From: Prevotella sp.
GTDB taxonomy: Bacteria; Bacteroidota; Bacteroidia; Bacteroidales; Bacteroidaceae
Reading direction: 5' to 3'
NCBI GenBank assembly: GCA_016291085.1
Contig: JAEEVW010000001.1
Span: forward strand, 128,094 to 192,093
DNA length: 64,000 bases
Shown here in pieces: positions 17,801 to 25,968 of the stretch. Below the pieces are notes generated by a model. The model had not been told where the DNA came from. It did not search any database and was given only the letters and a program-made list of their open reading frames with translations. The position numbers and the translations under genes were made by a program. Each line of letters starts with the position of its first letter. Position 1 is the stretch's first letter.

Positions 17801-20800
17801 CCGACCGTGTGCGCTTCTGCATCATCCCCACCCTCGGCGGTGAATACGCTCCCAGCGCATTCGCTCAGTTCGACCTGGACGGAGAGACCATCACGCAGCC
17901 TATTGGCTCGGCCAGCTATACGGCCAAGGACTTGTCGATTTCTGTTCCCGGAACGGTGGCCAAGACAACGATTCCCGTCAGCGGTACGGCTATCGGCACA
18001 TCGAATGTCGAGATTTACGACAATGGCATGCTAATTGGTCAGACTACCTCTTTGGCGAACGGCACATGGGCTACAACGTGTGAACTGAATGAGCCGTATA
18101 ACCTCTCGACACACAGCATCTATGCCAAGGTGACCACAAAGGCAGGATTGGAGCTACAGTCGGAGACAATGGAATGCATGTACGACAAGAATGCCATTCA
18201 GGTGTCGAAAGTCGTCATGTACCACGACAACCCCGAGCAGCATAAGACGTATGAGGTGGTATTCGACTTCATGAATCCCTCGGAGAAAACCAGTACCTAC
18301 GTATACTACATTTACAATAAGGAATTCACCTTTACCATCGACTTCACGAACAACGACCCAGAGAAGGTGTCAAATGTCGTCCTCTTTGTGAAGACAGGAA
18401 ATGATGGCAAGTGGAGAGGTCTGAAGGCCACTTATGACGAAAAGAAGCAAATGTGGGTTGCAGCTGGTCAGTTTGGTAACATGTACGACGGAAACATCCC
18501 CGTCAATGTGAAGGTCAGCTACGACATCGATTCTGAGCCGGTTGTTGATGCTGGGCAGTTTAACGACTTGTTCAACTTGAAGGATGGAATCCAAGAAGTC
18601 TTGAACGAGGAGGATGTGTTCGTAGACAACCTGATTGCCCAATACGATGCTGCCATCGCGGCTGACGATGAGGAAAAGGCCGACGAGCTGCTTCATGAGT
18701 TGATGACTGCCATGGGATATGGCGAAGTGGATCCCGACGAAGCCATGATGGACGAAACCGAGTTGCAGCAATTAAAGAGTGAGGTCCAGGAGGAAGTGGA
18801 ACTGATGATGGCGGCTTTGAACAACTTCTCGAACCAGTCTATTTACCTCCAGGACGAGGTGAATAAGTACATGGAGGGAGTGACCATCGAACATGCACCC
18901 AATCTAACTCCGGAGCAACTGCTTGAGATGGGCTATGAAAAGGTAAGCAAGTCCGACGATACTTTCTACTACGTCCTCATGGACGATAGCGGCATTCATT
19001 TTGTTGACTTTGCTTCTGACGTACACATCATCATGGCAAATACTGATGCTGCGGCTATAGGCAGGAGAGCCTCAGGAGAATGGCTCGACAAGGTTCGCAA
19101 TATGTGTATGACGATTGAGAGTTGGTGTACAACCATCATGGGAACATTTGACGATTGTGTCAACCGCATAGGAAAAGCAATTGCCAATAATGAAAAACTC
19201 CTGGCTGAAGCTCAAAAGGCTTTGGCCAATAAAAAGAAGCTGAACCTGAGCAAGAGCGAGGTGAAAGCACTTCAAGAGAGTATTTCAAAGTACTCCAAAG
19301 ATATTAAGCATTGCAAGCACCTGAAGAAAGCCCTCAATGAGAAGGTTCGTCCGTATATTGGAAGCGGCACGAAGACAGGTAGTAAGATTGCAGGTAAAGT
19401 CTTCACGATATTCTCTCTTGCTGTCGATGCATGGGATTGTTACAAGAAACTCAGCAAGCTTTACGATATTAAAAATAACATCTTCCCGCCTTGCGAAAAA
19501 GCAGAAAAGGCAGCAGCAAGTCTGGAAAACGATGTGGACGGATGGATAGTGAAAGCAGGTGTCTACTATGTCGCCAAGTTGGGCGCTGATATTGCTGAGC
19601 TGGCTGGCTTCAGTGGAGGTCTCTTGGGTCTGATTCCTTCTGGAGGTACTTCGCTGACGGCTATCCTTGCAGCAGCTGCTGTGATGGTTGGTAATCTTGC
19701 TGCGTCATTCATCTTCGACTGGAGGTATGATGTGAATTACAAACGCTTCTGCAAAGAATACAAGGAACTGTATAAACTGTGCGACAAGGAGCCTTGTGAT
19801 GGTAAGACACCATGTCCGCCAGGCAGTGAAGACGAAGAAGGCAATGGTGATGATGCCCAAGAATCGGGCAATCCTGACTCGAATCCTCAGATCGACCCCT
19901 CTGGCTATGTTTATGAAGGAGTGGCGTCCAATAGGATAGAAGGTGCTACGGCAACCGTATTCTACAAAGAGACCTACGAGGATATGTACGGCGACGTACA
20001 CGAGAATATTGTGAAGTGGAATGCCGAAGAGTATGCTCAGGAGAATCCGCTCTTCACCGACGAGAATGGTATGTACCGTTGGGATGTGCCGCAGGGCCTC
20101 TGGCAGGTGAAGTTCGAGAAGGAAGGCTACGAGACGACCTATTCGGACTGGCTGCCCGTGCCTCCGCCACAGCTTGACGTGAACATCGCCATGAAGCAGA
20201 ACATCCAGCCTATGATCAAGAATGCCCGTGCATTCGAGGAAGGCGTGGAAATGGAGTTCGACAAGTACATGATGCCCGAACTGCTGACTGCCGAGAACAT
20301 CATAGTGATGCAGAAGGGAACACCAGTCGAGGGTACTGTTGAACTGCTGAACGAGGAAGTGTCTTACGAAGGTAAGGAGGAAACCTTTGCCTCGAAGGTA
20401 CGTTTCAATGCCGCAGCGCCGTTCTCAGAGCAGGAAGTGACCCTGCTGGTGAACAACCGCGTGAAGAGCTATGCCGGCGTTCGCATGCAGGACAACTACG
20501 AGCAGGCATTCGCTGTTGAGCAGGAAATCAAGCAGATTGTCAGCGACTCGCTGAAGGTGGTCACTTATGGTGAATCCTCAACGCTCGTCGTACAGGTGCT
20601 CCCAGCTGCTGCCTCCAAGGGCAAGGTGCTGACTGTCAAGACTTCGTCGGCGATGATTCTTGGTGTGGAAACAGAGCAGGTTACCATTGGTGAAGACGGC
20701 AAGGCCGAAATCACCATCTCGGGTGAGTTGCCTGGCACTGCTGCCCTTACCTTCACCGTAGAGGGTACCGACAAGGAAGGTCTGACCATCGTCAGCGTAG

Positions 20801-21243
20801 AGGTTAACAAGATTGTTGCTACGCCAACAGCCAGCATTGCCTCTGGCACTGTGGTAGAGAAAGACACACAGGTAGAGCTGTCATGCGCTACGGAAGGTGC
20901 CACCATTTACTACACCCTCGATGGTTCCTGCCCCTGTGCCGACACGGATGCCCGCAAGGTTTACGACGGCACACCGATCACGATAGAGAAGAACACCGTC
21001 GTCAAGGCGATGGCTGCAGCCCCGGATATGGAAGAAAGTGCTATCGCTACCTTTGTCTATATCGTTACCAGGGGTGATGTAAACAATGACGGTGAGGTGA
21101 ATGTCGGTGATATTGTGACTATCTGCAACGTCATGGCAGGTATAAGCACCATTGACCCACAGCTAGCTGATGTGAATGGGGACGGTGAGGTGAATGTCGG
21201 TGACATCGTTACAATCTGTAATATTATGGCAGGAAAGGGATGA
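14827..21243 (+). CDS. Giant multidomain secreted protein with InlB-like repeats and dockerin-like tail
   Basis: 2138 residues with a signal peptide. Three divergent InlB B-like repeats (residues about 20-275, each with GF-x-F-x-GW) are followed by a short LRR_5 patch (about 337-400) and several Ig/carboxypeptidase-regulatory-like beta domains. A helical, charged segment (about 1250-1580) comes next, then a long hydrophobic Gly/Ala-rich stretch (about 1588-1630). After it lie a conserved domain starting PSGYVYEGVASN (about 1690), a chitobiase-C-type domain with ATIYYTLDG (about 2001-2078), and two dockerin-like Ca-binding repeats (DVNNDGEVNVGD, DVNGDGEVNVGD). A giant surface or secreted protein is inferred; the role of the hydrophobic block in the middle is unclear. 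Confidence 0.8.
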   Translation: MNRLLSIALVCLLQVSLAVASTFNLTVEVTPDGAASLNTSGGTYEEGSNVYLRTYAHTGFVFKGWYEGETLLSSTTSFNYAMPSHDVTVQARYEYDPTVPGNPAMPDTTTYYLLTAQVSPTGAGSLNTTSGKYAAGAKVNMRAYANTGFQFVGWQNEVGETVSTATSFNYTMPYHDSQLTALFNYDPTVPANPDSMATQYKVTVACKPVGGGTFNTTNAVGAEGSNVRLYAYTNTGYRFLRWENEQGETISTTQNFYYVIPHGNSKVYGIFEYDPALPGNPGKNYWNKELGEVIVDDFTPGGLNSAVSAVISGSDRSEVAMITVAGTMNDNDFGIANNYTNCTLLDLSRVTGVTEVPSYAFDNTNLETVYLPATIEKIGYRAFYNCKQLSSLIVYAMTPPTLDRQVFTNVPEGLVVYVPAAAISQYQDADGWKDFTILPIQEDIRSITINLPEGVNGADYAKMWLELTNTKNGQRMHYVMTDRTQYTFANIIRNTSWNIVLRNERGDVFGQIDNVEVKDEDVSVTFASLSKPQTVVLTVLTADGKDVTAQTQISWIDQEGNYMAQGATLAGLPAGYQVNYRVTLSQQLAMEYDTPETTAYTFTDGNNAPVCQLQAIKKVQMAGKVKDMATGLPLDNAVISASQTFGGKYTQTLSTKTDKTGQYSIEVSNVPTSLAIAATDYVSKTINCDSLMTGKDVILMSDVALRSITGAIINLTITFKPCEGQKHWYGDYQNVDYKLVNQTKNKTISQFNVQYPQIVLLEEVDDGDVLSLTATSRNNAFMPTTTTATINEQKAFAEIDLVELGKIRSTYQSTGNASVVGSLYDAAGKLLKTYDYEQSSLTISNLPDGSYSLLSMGSSRLFNSIYDLAQLAQTGLVENVDYVVNKATVESGKITAIDLETVPTLDESKLYYTGDNTSFTVNKPSLVAGNYLTLTGRIDFKSAYATSVSNVQMIIDLPESCEFVENSVMVGNSTSSYTLSGNRITIPMVRYTDRVRFCIIPTLGGEYAPSAFAQFDLDGETITQPIGSASYTAKDLSISVPGTVAKTTIPVSGTAIGTSNVEIYDNGMLIGQTTSLANGTWATTCELNEPYNLSTHSIYAKVTTKAGLELQSETMECMYDKNAIQVSKVVMYHDNPEQHKTYEVVFDFMNPSEKTSTYVYYIYNKEFTFTIDFTNNDPEKVSNVVLFVKTGNDGKWRGLKATYDEKKQMWVAAGQFGNMYDGNIPVNVKVSYDIDSEPVVDAGQFNDLFNLKDGIQEVLNEEDVFVDNLIAQYDAAIAADDEEKADELLHELMTAMGYGEVDPDEAMMDETELQQLKSEVQEEVELMMAALNNFSNQSIYLQDEVNKYMEGVTIEHAPNLTPEQLLEMGYEKVSKSDDTFYYVLMDDSGIHFVDFASDVHIIMANTDAAAIGRRASGEWLDKVRNMCMTIESWCTTIMGTFDDCVNRIGKAIANNEKLLAEAQKALANKKKLNLSKSEVKALQESISKYSKDIKHCKHLKKALNEKVRPYIGSGTKTGSKIAGKVFTIFSLAVDAWDCYKKLSKLYDIKNNIFPPCEKAEKAAASLENDVDGWIVKAGVYYVAKLGADIAELAGFSGGLLGLIPSGGTSLTAILAAAAVMVGNLAASFIFDWRYDVNYKRFCKEYKELYKLCDKEPCDGKTPCPPGSEDEEGNGDDAQESGNPDSNPQIDPSGYVYEGVASNRIEGATATVFYKETYEDMYGDVHENIVKWNAEEYAQENPLFTDENGMYRWDVPQGLWQVKFEKEGYETTYSDWLPVPPPQLDVNIAMKQNIQPMIKNARAFEEGVEMEFDKYMMPELLTAENIIVMQKGTPVEGTVELLNEEVSYEGKEETFASKVRFNAAAPFSEQEVTLLVNNRVKSYAGVRMQDNYEQAFAVEQEIKQIVSDSLKVVTYGESSTLVVQVLPAAASKGKVLTVKTSSAMILGVETEQVTIGEDGKAEITISGELPGTAALTFTVEGTDKEGLTIVSVEVNKIVATPTASIASGTVVEKDTQVELSCATEGATIYYTLDGSCPCADTDARKVYDGTPITIEKNTVVKAMAAAPDMEESAIATFVYIVTRGDVNNDGEVNVGDIVTICNVMAGISTIDPQLADVNGDGEVNVGDIVTICNIMAGKG

Positions 21244-21309
21244 AGAAAAATCGATCCGACTTGAACCAATACGCAGAGTAACAGGCACTGTGTGACCAAT
21301 ACAGAAAGG

Positions 21310-21348
21310 ACCCGGGCAACTCATCATTGCCCGGGTTCTTCCTTTTTT
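21310..21348 (+). terminator. Intrinsic terminator after the giant surface-protein gene
   Basis: ACCCGGGCAA/TTGCCCGGGT stem with a 7-nt loop, followed by TCTTCCTTTTTT. The rest of the 357-bp gap (21244-21600) holds the next promoter and nothing else recognised. Confidence 0.88.
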
Positions 21349-21528
21349 GATGGATTCTTGTAACACCGTATCAGTCACCCTGTGAGGTCTGTTTGGTCGA
21401 GTATACAAAAGTCAACGTAGTTAATTTTCTGGATAATTTTTTGGGAGCGATTGCAACGCCCCCGCAACTCCTTTGGCTCCTTTACTCCTTGGAATTAGAT
21501 GAGTTTGAAAGATTATTTATGGAAATCC

Positions 21529-21559
21529 TTTGAGTTTACGAAAATAATTATTATCTTTG
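21529..21559 (+). promoter_or_regulatory. Promoter of the DUF285 protein gene
   Basis: TTTG at 21529-21532 and TATCTTTG at 21552-21559, 19 bp apart, 42 bp before the ATG at 21601. Confidence 0.75.
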
Positions 21560-21600
21560 CGCCAATAATACTGATAATGACAATCTAAAACGATACATTT

Positions 21601-22686
21601 ATGAAGACTATATTCTATTCGGTCCTATTGCTCCTGGTGGGAGTTGTTCAGACCATTAGTGCGCAAGAGCCTTACGCTGCTCTGAGTGAAGACAATACGG
21701 TGCTGACGTTTTATTATGACAGCCAGAAAGCCGACCGAAACGGTATGGGTGTCGGTCCGTTTGGAAAAAAAGATCAAAGAGGATGGGATGAGATGAAATC
21801 AAGTATCACTACTGTCGTATTTGATCCGTCCTTTGCTAACAAGTCCGATCTGACAAGTACAGCTTTTTGGTTCAAAGGCATGGGCCATTTGGAAACTATC
21901 ACTGGTATAGAATATCTGAAAACAGACAACGTAACTGATATGACGTCCATGTTTGCAGACTGTAGGACTCTACCCAGTATTGATTTAAGTCACTTCAATA
22001 CCGAAAAAGTTGAAAGTTTCTACGAGATGTTTGAAGATTGTCTTGGGTTAACGAGCCTTGATGTAAGCCATTTCAATACGGAAAATGCAAAAAACATGAG
22101 CCTCATGTTTGTTGCATGTGGGAATATAACGAGCCTCGATTTGAGGAATTTCAGAACAGATAACGTCACTGAAATGTGGAGTATGTTCGAGGACTGCAAG
22201 AAGATTGAAAAAATCGATGTCACTAGTTTTAATACGTCCAACGTCAAGGATATGCGCTATATGTTCTCAGACTGCTTTGTCATAAAGGAACTCGATTTGA
22301 GCAATTTCAATACCCAGAGTGCAACAAACATGAAATGTATGTTTCAGGACGATTATGAACTTAAGACAATCTATGTCTCCTACGATTGGAATACCGACAT
22401 GATTGAAGGCGATTACGGTAAGAGGATGTTTAATGAATGCTACAAGCTCGTTGGGGGCAATGGAACCAAATATGACGAGAACCATATTGACGAAACCTAT
22501 GCCCATATTGATGGTGGCGTAAGTAATCCGGGCTATTTTACCTATAAGGAAAAGTCCTCCTCTGACATTCATTTGCTGAAAATCGGCGCTGAAAATAATA
22601 CTTACTACGACCTACAGGGCCGCCCCGTCTCGCAGTTCTCGAAAGGCCTCTATATCAAGAACGGCAAGAAATACATAGTGAAATAG
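21601..22686 (+). CDS. Secreted DUF285 (BspA-like) repeat protein with T9SS-like tail
   Basis: 361 residues with a signal peptide ending near SAQ. From about residue 95 there are DUF285-type repeats (TDNVTDMTSMFADC, NFNTQSATNMKCMF). These are right-handed solenoid-like surface repeats found in many gut Bacteroidales and Mycoplasma proteins. The C-terminus YYDLQGRPVSQFSKGLYIKNGKKYIVK resembles the short sorting tail of the 10931 protein. Stop is TAG, which shows that TAG normally terminates in this genome. The C10 protease gene follows after 16 bp, so co-transcription is likely. A surface or secreted binding role is inferred. Confidence 0.8.
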   Translation: MKTIFYSVLLLLVGVVQTISAQEPYAALSEDNTVLTFYYDSQKADRNGMGVGPFGKKDQRGWDEMKSSITTVVFDPSFANKSDLTSTAFWFKGMGHLETITGIEYLKTDNVTDMTSMFADCRTLPSIDLSHFNTEKVESFYEMFEDCLGLTSLDVSHFNTENAKNMSLMFVACGNITSLDLRNFRTDNVTEMWSMFEDCKKIEKIDVTSFNTSNVKDMRYMFSDCFVIKELDLSNFNTQSATNMKCMFQDDYELKTIYVSYDWNTDMIEGDYGKRMFNECYKLVGGNGTKYDENHIDETYAHIDGGVSNPGYFTYKEKSSSDIHLLKIGAENNTYYDLQGRPVSQFSKGLYIKNGKKYIVK

Positions 22687-22702
22687 CTAAAACGATGCGA
22701 TT

Positions 22703-23782
22703 ATGAAGAAACTATTATTCCTTTTGGCAGTTCTGCTGACACTGACAGTAGCCGACGCCCAGCAAGTAAGTAAGCAGGAGGCATTTGCGAAGGCCCAGCA
22801 GTTTTTTAGCAAGGCTAGCCGAACTCAGATGGGGAAAGGTATGGCACCACGCAAAGCTCCTGTACTAACCCTTGCCAATAACCGCGATGAGTTTTATGTC
22901 TTCAACGACGAGGCTAATGGCGGCTACGTTGTCATCAGCGGTGAAGAGCGAATGCCCGATGTGCTCACCTATTCCCGCGACTGTCGTTTCGATGTCGACG
23001 ACCTCCCCTGCAACATGCAGGCTTGGCTTGAGGACTATGCCGAACAGGTGAAGTATCTGCGTGCACACCCTGAAGCTAAGGCGACGAAGCGAACCTCTCC
23101 AGAACGAGAAAACGTAGGTCCATTGCTGACCTGCTGGTTTAGTCAAGGGAAGCCCTATAACAACAAATGTCCTGAAGTAAATGGTCAACGCTGTCCAACA
23201 GGCTGTGTCGCCACAGCAACGGCGCAAATTATGCACTACTGGCAATGGCCCAAACAGACAACCGATGTTATCCCAGGCTATACAACATCAACTTATAATA
23301 TCGACATGCCTGCCCAACCTATTACCACAATTGACTGGGACAACATTCTTAGTGATTATCATTATTGGGAGGAGAACTATAATGAGACGCAAGCAGATGC
23401 CATATCCACTTTGATGTTGCTATGCGGTACAGCTTTTCATATGGATTATATTCCGGGGGGGAGCGGAGCTGATCCATTTAATGCGTCATATGTCTTATCC
23501 CAACTTTTTTGCTATGATTATTCAATTGGGGGAATATATCGTGAGAATTATAAAACAGACGAATGGGAACAGATCATTTTTGAAGAATTAAATGAAGGCC
23601 GTCCCTTACTTTATGGTGCGTGGTCAAATATTGGAGGGCATACTTTTGTCTTAGATGGTTATGAGAATGGCTATTTTCATGTTAACTGGGGTTGGGGAGG
23701 ATCGGAGTCTTGGGTTTTGATGACTGGCGAAGAAGGATGGCAAGGTTTTACAATGGAACATAGAGCTGTTATTGGCATTTAG
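22703..23782 (+). CDS. C10-family (streptopain-like) cysteine protease, ending at an in-frame TAG
   Basis: 359 residues with signal peptide MKKLLFLLAVLLTLTVADA, a Spi-like propeptide, and the protease domain. The catalytic Cys lies in CPTGCVATATAQIMHYW and the catalytic His in GGHTFVLDGYE; NWGWGG follows as usual in C10 enzymes. The frame stops at TAG 23780-23782 directly after RAVIGI, where other C10 proteins usually read on. The same frame stays open for 1,179 bp more, through DUF285 repeats to a dockerin-like end. Secreted protease activity of this part is plausible because all catalytic residues precede the stop. Confidence 0.85.
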   Translation: MKKLLFLLAVLLTLTVADAQQVSKQEAFAKAQQFFSKASRTQMGKGMAPRKAPVLTLANNRDEFYVFNDEANGGYVVISGEERMPDVLTYSRDCRFDVDDLPCNMQAWLEDYAEQVKYLRAHPEAKATKRTSPERENVGPLLTCWFSQGKPYNNKCPEVNGQRCPTGCVATATAQIMHYWQWPKQTTDVIPGYTTSTYNIDMPAQPITTIDWDNILSDYHYWEENYNETQADAISTLMLLCGTAFHMDYIPGGSGADPFNASYVLSQLFCYDYSIGGIYRENYKTDEWEQIIFEELNEGRPLLYGAWSNIGGHTFVLDGYENGYFHVNWGWGGSESWVLMTGEEGWQGFTMEHRAVIGI

Positions 23783-23827
23783 CCAGCACCAGTTGGTATA
23801 CGATACGGAGTATTTGACAACGGGACA

Positions 23828-24961
23828 ATGACATTATACTATGATAATGAGATGGCTTCTCGTCCGGGAATAGTACTAAAAATGGAAGAGTTGTCAGATT
23901 ATGAAAAACAGGTATCCAAATGCGTTATTGATCCATCGTTTGCTAACATATCAATGAGAATTTTAAAAGATTTCTTCTCAGGATGGAGCAAATTAGAGTC
24001 AATAGAGGGAATAGAAAACTTGAACACCTCAAAGACAGTGGACATGGGTTTATTGTTTTGTGGCTGCTCCAAACTGAAGAGTCTTGATTGTAGTAGTTTT
24101 AAGACGGATAATGTCGAAAATATGTCTTGGATGTTTGATGGCTGTTCTGGCTTGACAAGTCTTGACGTGAGCGGATTCAAGACGGATAAGGTGAAGTATA
24201 TGCAATCAATGTTCTCTAACTGTCGTAGTTTGACGAGCCTTGACGTGAGCGGTTTTAAGACGGATAACGTGACAGACATGAGTCAGATGTTCAATAATTG
24301 TCATAGTTTGACGAGCCTTGACGTGAGCGGCTTTAAGAAGGATAAGGTGACGTCCATGCCGGCTATGTTCTATAGCTGTCGTAGTTTGACGAACCTTGAC
24401 GTGAGTGGATTCAAGACCGATAATGTGACGAATATGTGGGGCATGTTCTCTGGCTGTCGTGGCTTGACGAGCCTTGATGTGAGCGGGTTCAAGACGGATA
24501 ATGTGACGAATATGGGTTCTATGTTCTCTAGCTGTCGTGGCTTGACGAGCCTTGACGTGAGCGGTTTCAAAACGGATAACGTGACGGACATGAGTTCTAT
24601 GTTCTATGGCTGTCGTGGTTTGACGAGCCTTGATGTGAGCAACTTCAATACAGAGAACGTAAAGAACATGAATAACATGTTCTGCGATATTCCTACCCTT
24701 CATACGATTTACTGCAACGATTCGTGGAGTTGTGACTCCTCTGCTGATATGTTCAAGGGCTGTACTTCCCTGGTAGGCGCTATCAGCTATGACGACAGCA
24801 AGACAGATGTTATTTATGCTAACCCAACGACGGGATACTTCACTCCCAAAAGCCTCAATCTTGGCGACGTGACTGGTGACGGCGAGGTGACGGTAGCCGA
24901 TGCAGTTAGTGTGGTGAACATCATACTCAGCAGTGGACATACGGGTGTTAAAGGGAAATGA
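23828..24961 (+). CDS. DUF285 repeat region with single dockerin-like tail (downstream half of the split gene)
   Basis: The first ATG after the amber codon is at 23828, but homology to the 21601 protein begins earlier (GTMTLYYDNEMASR against NTVLTFYYDSQKADR). The natural reading is therefore continuous with the protease. Seven near-identical 26-residue repeats (LTSLDVSGFKTDNVT...MF) occupy 24143-24688. The end, GDVTGDGEVTVADAVSVVNIIL, is one dockerin-like Ca-binding repeat; the usual second one is missing. There is no signal peptide of its own, so alone it would stay in the cytoplasm. The stop overlaps the next start (ATGA). Confidence 0.6.
   Translation: MTLYYDNEMASRPGIVLKMEELSDYEKQVSKCVIDPSFANISMRILKDFFSGWSKLESIEGIENLNTSKTVDMGLLFCGCSKLKSLDCSSFKTDNVENMSWMFDGCSGLTSLDVSGFKTDKVKYMQSMFSNCRSLTSLDVSGFKTDNVTDMSQMFNNCHSLTSLDVSGFKKDKVTSMPAMFYSCRSLTNLDVSGFKTDNVTNMWGMFSGCRGLTSLDVSGFKTDNVTNMGSMFSSCRGLTSLDVSGFKTDNVTDMSSMFYGCRGLTSLDVSNFNTENVKNMNNMFCDIPTLHTIYCNDSWSCDSSADMFKGCTSLVGAISYDDSKTDVIYANPTTGYFTPKSLNLGDVTGDGEVTVADAVSVVNIILSSGHTGVKGK
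24143..24688 (+). repeat. Seven 78-bp tandem coding repeats
   Basis: Copies begin at 24143, 24221, 24299, 24377, 24455, 24533 and 24611, each 26 codons. Many are nearly identical at nucleotide level, so copy number could change by recombination and assembly may be unreliable here. Confidence 0.9.
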
Positions 24962-25467
24962 AAATGATGAGGCGGTTATTCTTGATGGCAGCATTAAGCC
25001 TGTGCGCAATAGCATGTTTTGCACAAAAGACAACGAAAGGCGGGCGTCCGCAGCAACAGCGACAGCTGATCTATTGCAGTTGTGCCTATACGAACCACGG
25101 ACTTCCTGTTGGCGAAATCAGCCACAGCTACTACGAACTGATTGCCGACAGCGGCAAGAAGCCTTGTGTGGTGTACAGTGAAAACAGAGGTGAAGGACCG
25201 GAACGGAAAACTTATGCCGTCGCAGAAAAAGACGTGACGGAACTCTACAACATGCTTCAACATCTGAAGGTCGACAGCCTCGATGGCTACAACGTCAGTG
25301 AAGACATGACCGGCGGCACGTCATACCGCATCCATGTGGAGTATGCTGATGGCAGAATGGTGACTGCCAACTGGTTTACCCACCATCCCCGTGGCGAGGC
25401 TGTCGTCGCCTACGAAGCCATTCTTCGTTTCCTGAGCAGTAAGGCCAAAACTCAGCGGAAACGCTAA
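24958..25467 (+). CDS. Small secreted protein of unknown function
   Basis: 169 residues with an N-terminal signal sequence (RRLFLMAALSLCAIACFAQ). The start is ATG 24958, overlapping the preceding TGA, with further ATGs at 24964 and 24967. The mature part has paired beta-strand features (SHSYYELIADSGKKPCVVY, YRIHVEYADGRMVTANWFTHHP) reminiscent of small Prevotella periplasmic or lipoprotein families, but I cannot name a domain. The Cys in IACFAQ could be a lipobox in an alternative reading. Translational coupling with the DUF285/protease gene suggests it is made with it. Confidence 0.65.
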   Translation: MKMMRRLFLMAALSLCAIACFAQKTTKGGRPQQQRQLIYCSCAYTNHGLPVGEISHSYYELIADSGKKPCVVYSENRGEGPERKTYAVAEKDVTELYNMLQHLKVDSLDGYNVSEDMTGGTSYRIHVEYADGRMVTANWFTHHPRGEAVVAYEAILRFLSSKAKTQRKR

Positions 25468-25514
25468 TGAAGAATCATTGTTGACTTGTACTGTCAACTC
25501 CCAGTGAACCTCAC

Positions 25515-25820
25515 TCACGGAGGGGGAGTCAGGTGGCGGGTGATGGTGCGGAGAAGTTCCTGAAGCAGTTGCTGCTGGCGGTCGGACTGGTGGGCATAGT
25601 GTGCCAGGATGTCGCGCCAGATGGCAATCAGCGTGGAGGTTTTCAACTCGAAGTCCTCGGAAAGTGTTCCTTTTTAGACTCCACAAAAAGTACCGTTGGC
25701 CAGTCGGTACTGGCGCTCCAGGGTACGTCGCATTCTGTAGAAAGCGTCATCAGCTTTCTGGAGTGCCAGCCGAGTGAGCTCGTTGGCAGCAGCCTGCGGG
25801 GTTAAAAAGTCTTTTTTCAT
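25515..25820 (-). pseudogene. Unidentified 101-codon gene with an internal TAA
   Basis: On the minus strand, ATG 25820 opens MKKDFLTPQAAANELTRLAL and runs to TAA at 25676-25674 (codon 49). The same frame continues as KGTLSEDFELKTSTLIAIW to TGA at 25517-25515. Both halves have protein-like, amphipathic helical composition, so one decayed or recoded gene is likelier than two. No family is recognised. It lies in the 501-bp gap 25468-25968 beside the ATPase module and may be a remnant of that module. Confidence 0.5.
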
Positions 25821-25849
25821 ACTTTGGGGTTAGTTAATTATTCTGTATT

Positions 25850-25874
25850 GTGTCCTCGTGTAGGACACTTTTTT
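25850..25874 (+). terminator. Terminator-like hairpin before the RepA-like ATPase gene
   Basis: GTGTCCT/AGGACAC with a 5-nt loop followed by TTTTTT. It lies 95 bp before the ATG at 25969, so it could be an attenuator, or a terminator of upstream transcription. Confidence 0.6.
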
Positions 25875-25968
25875 GTGGTTGTCATACTTTCTGCCGACCT
25901 TTACAGTGCCCAAGTCGACACAGGCAATCAAGTAAATAACGCAAAAAGTAAAAAGATATTGTAATAAC

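Larger units (their letters stand above)
22703..24961 (+). pseudogene. Composite C10 protease-DUF285-dockerin gene split by one amber codon
   Basis: 2259 bp in a single frame (753 codons) with one internal TAG at 23780-23782. The codon sits where Gln (CAG) would be expected in AVIGI-x-PAP, so a C-to-T change is the simplest cause. Everything after the stop remains open and well preserved, which suggests a recent event, strain variation, an assembly error, or readthrough. Confidence 0.7.

Noticed and set aside
24143..24688. Possible CRISPR-like or satellite array
   Set aside because: The 78-bp units are 26 codons in a long open frame and encode DUF285 repeats.
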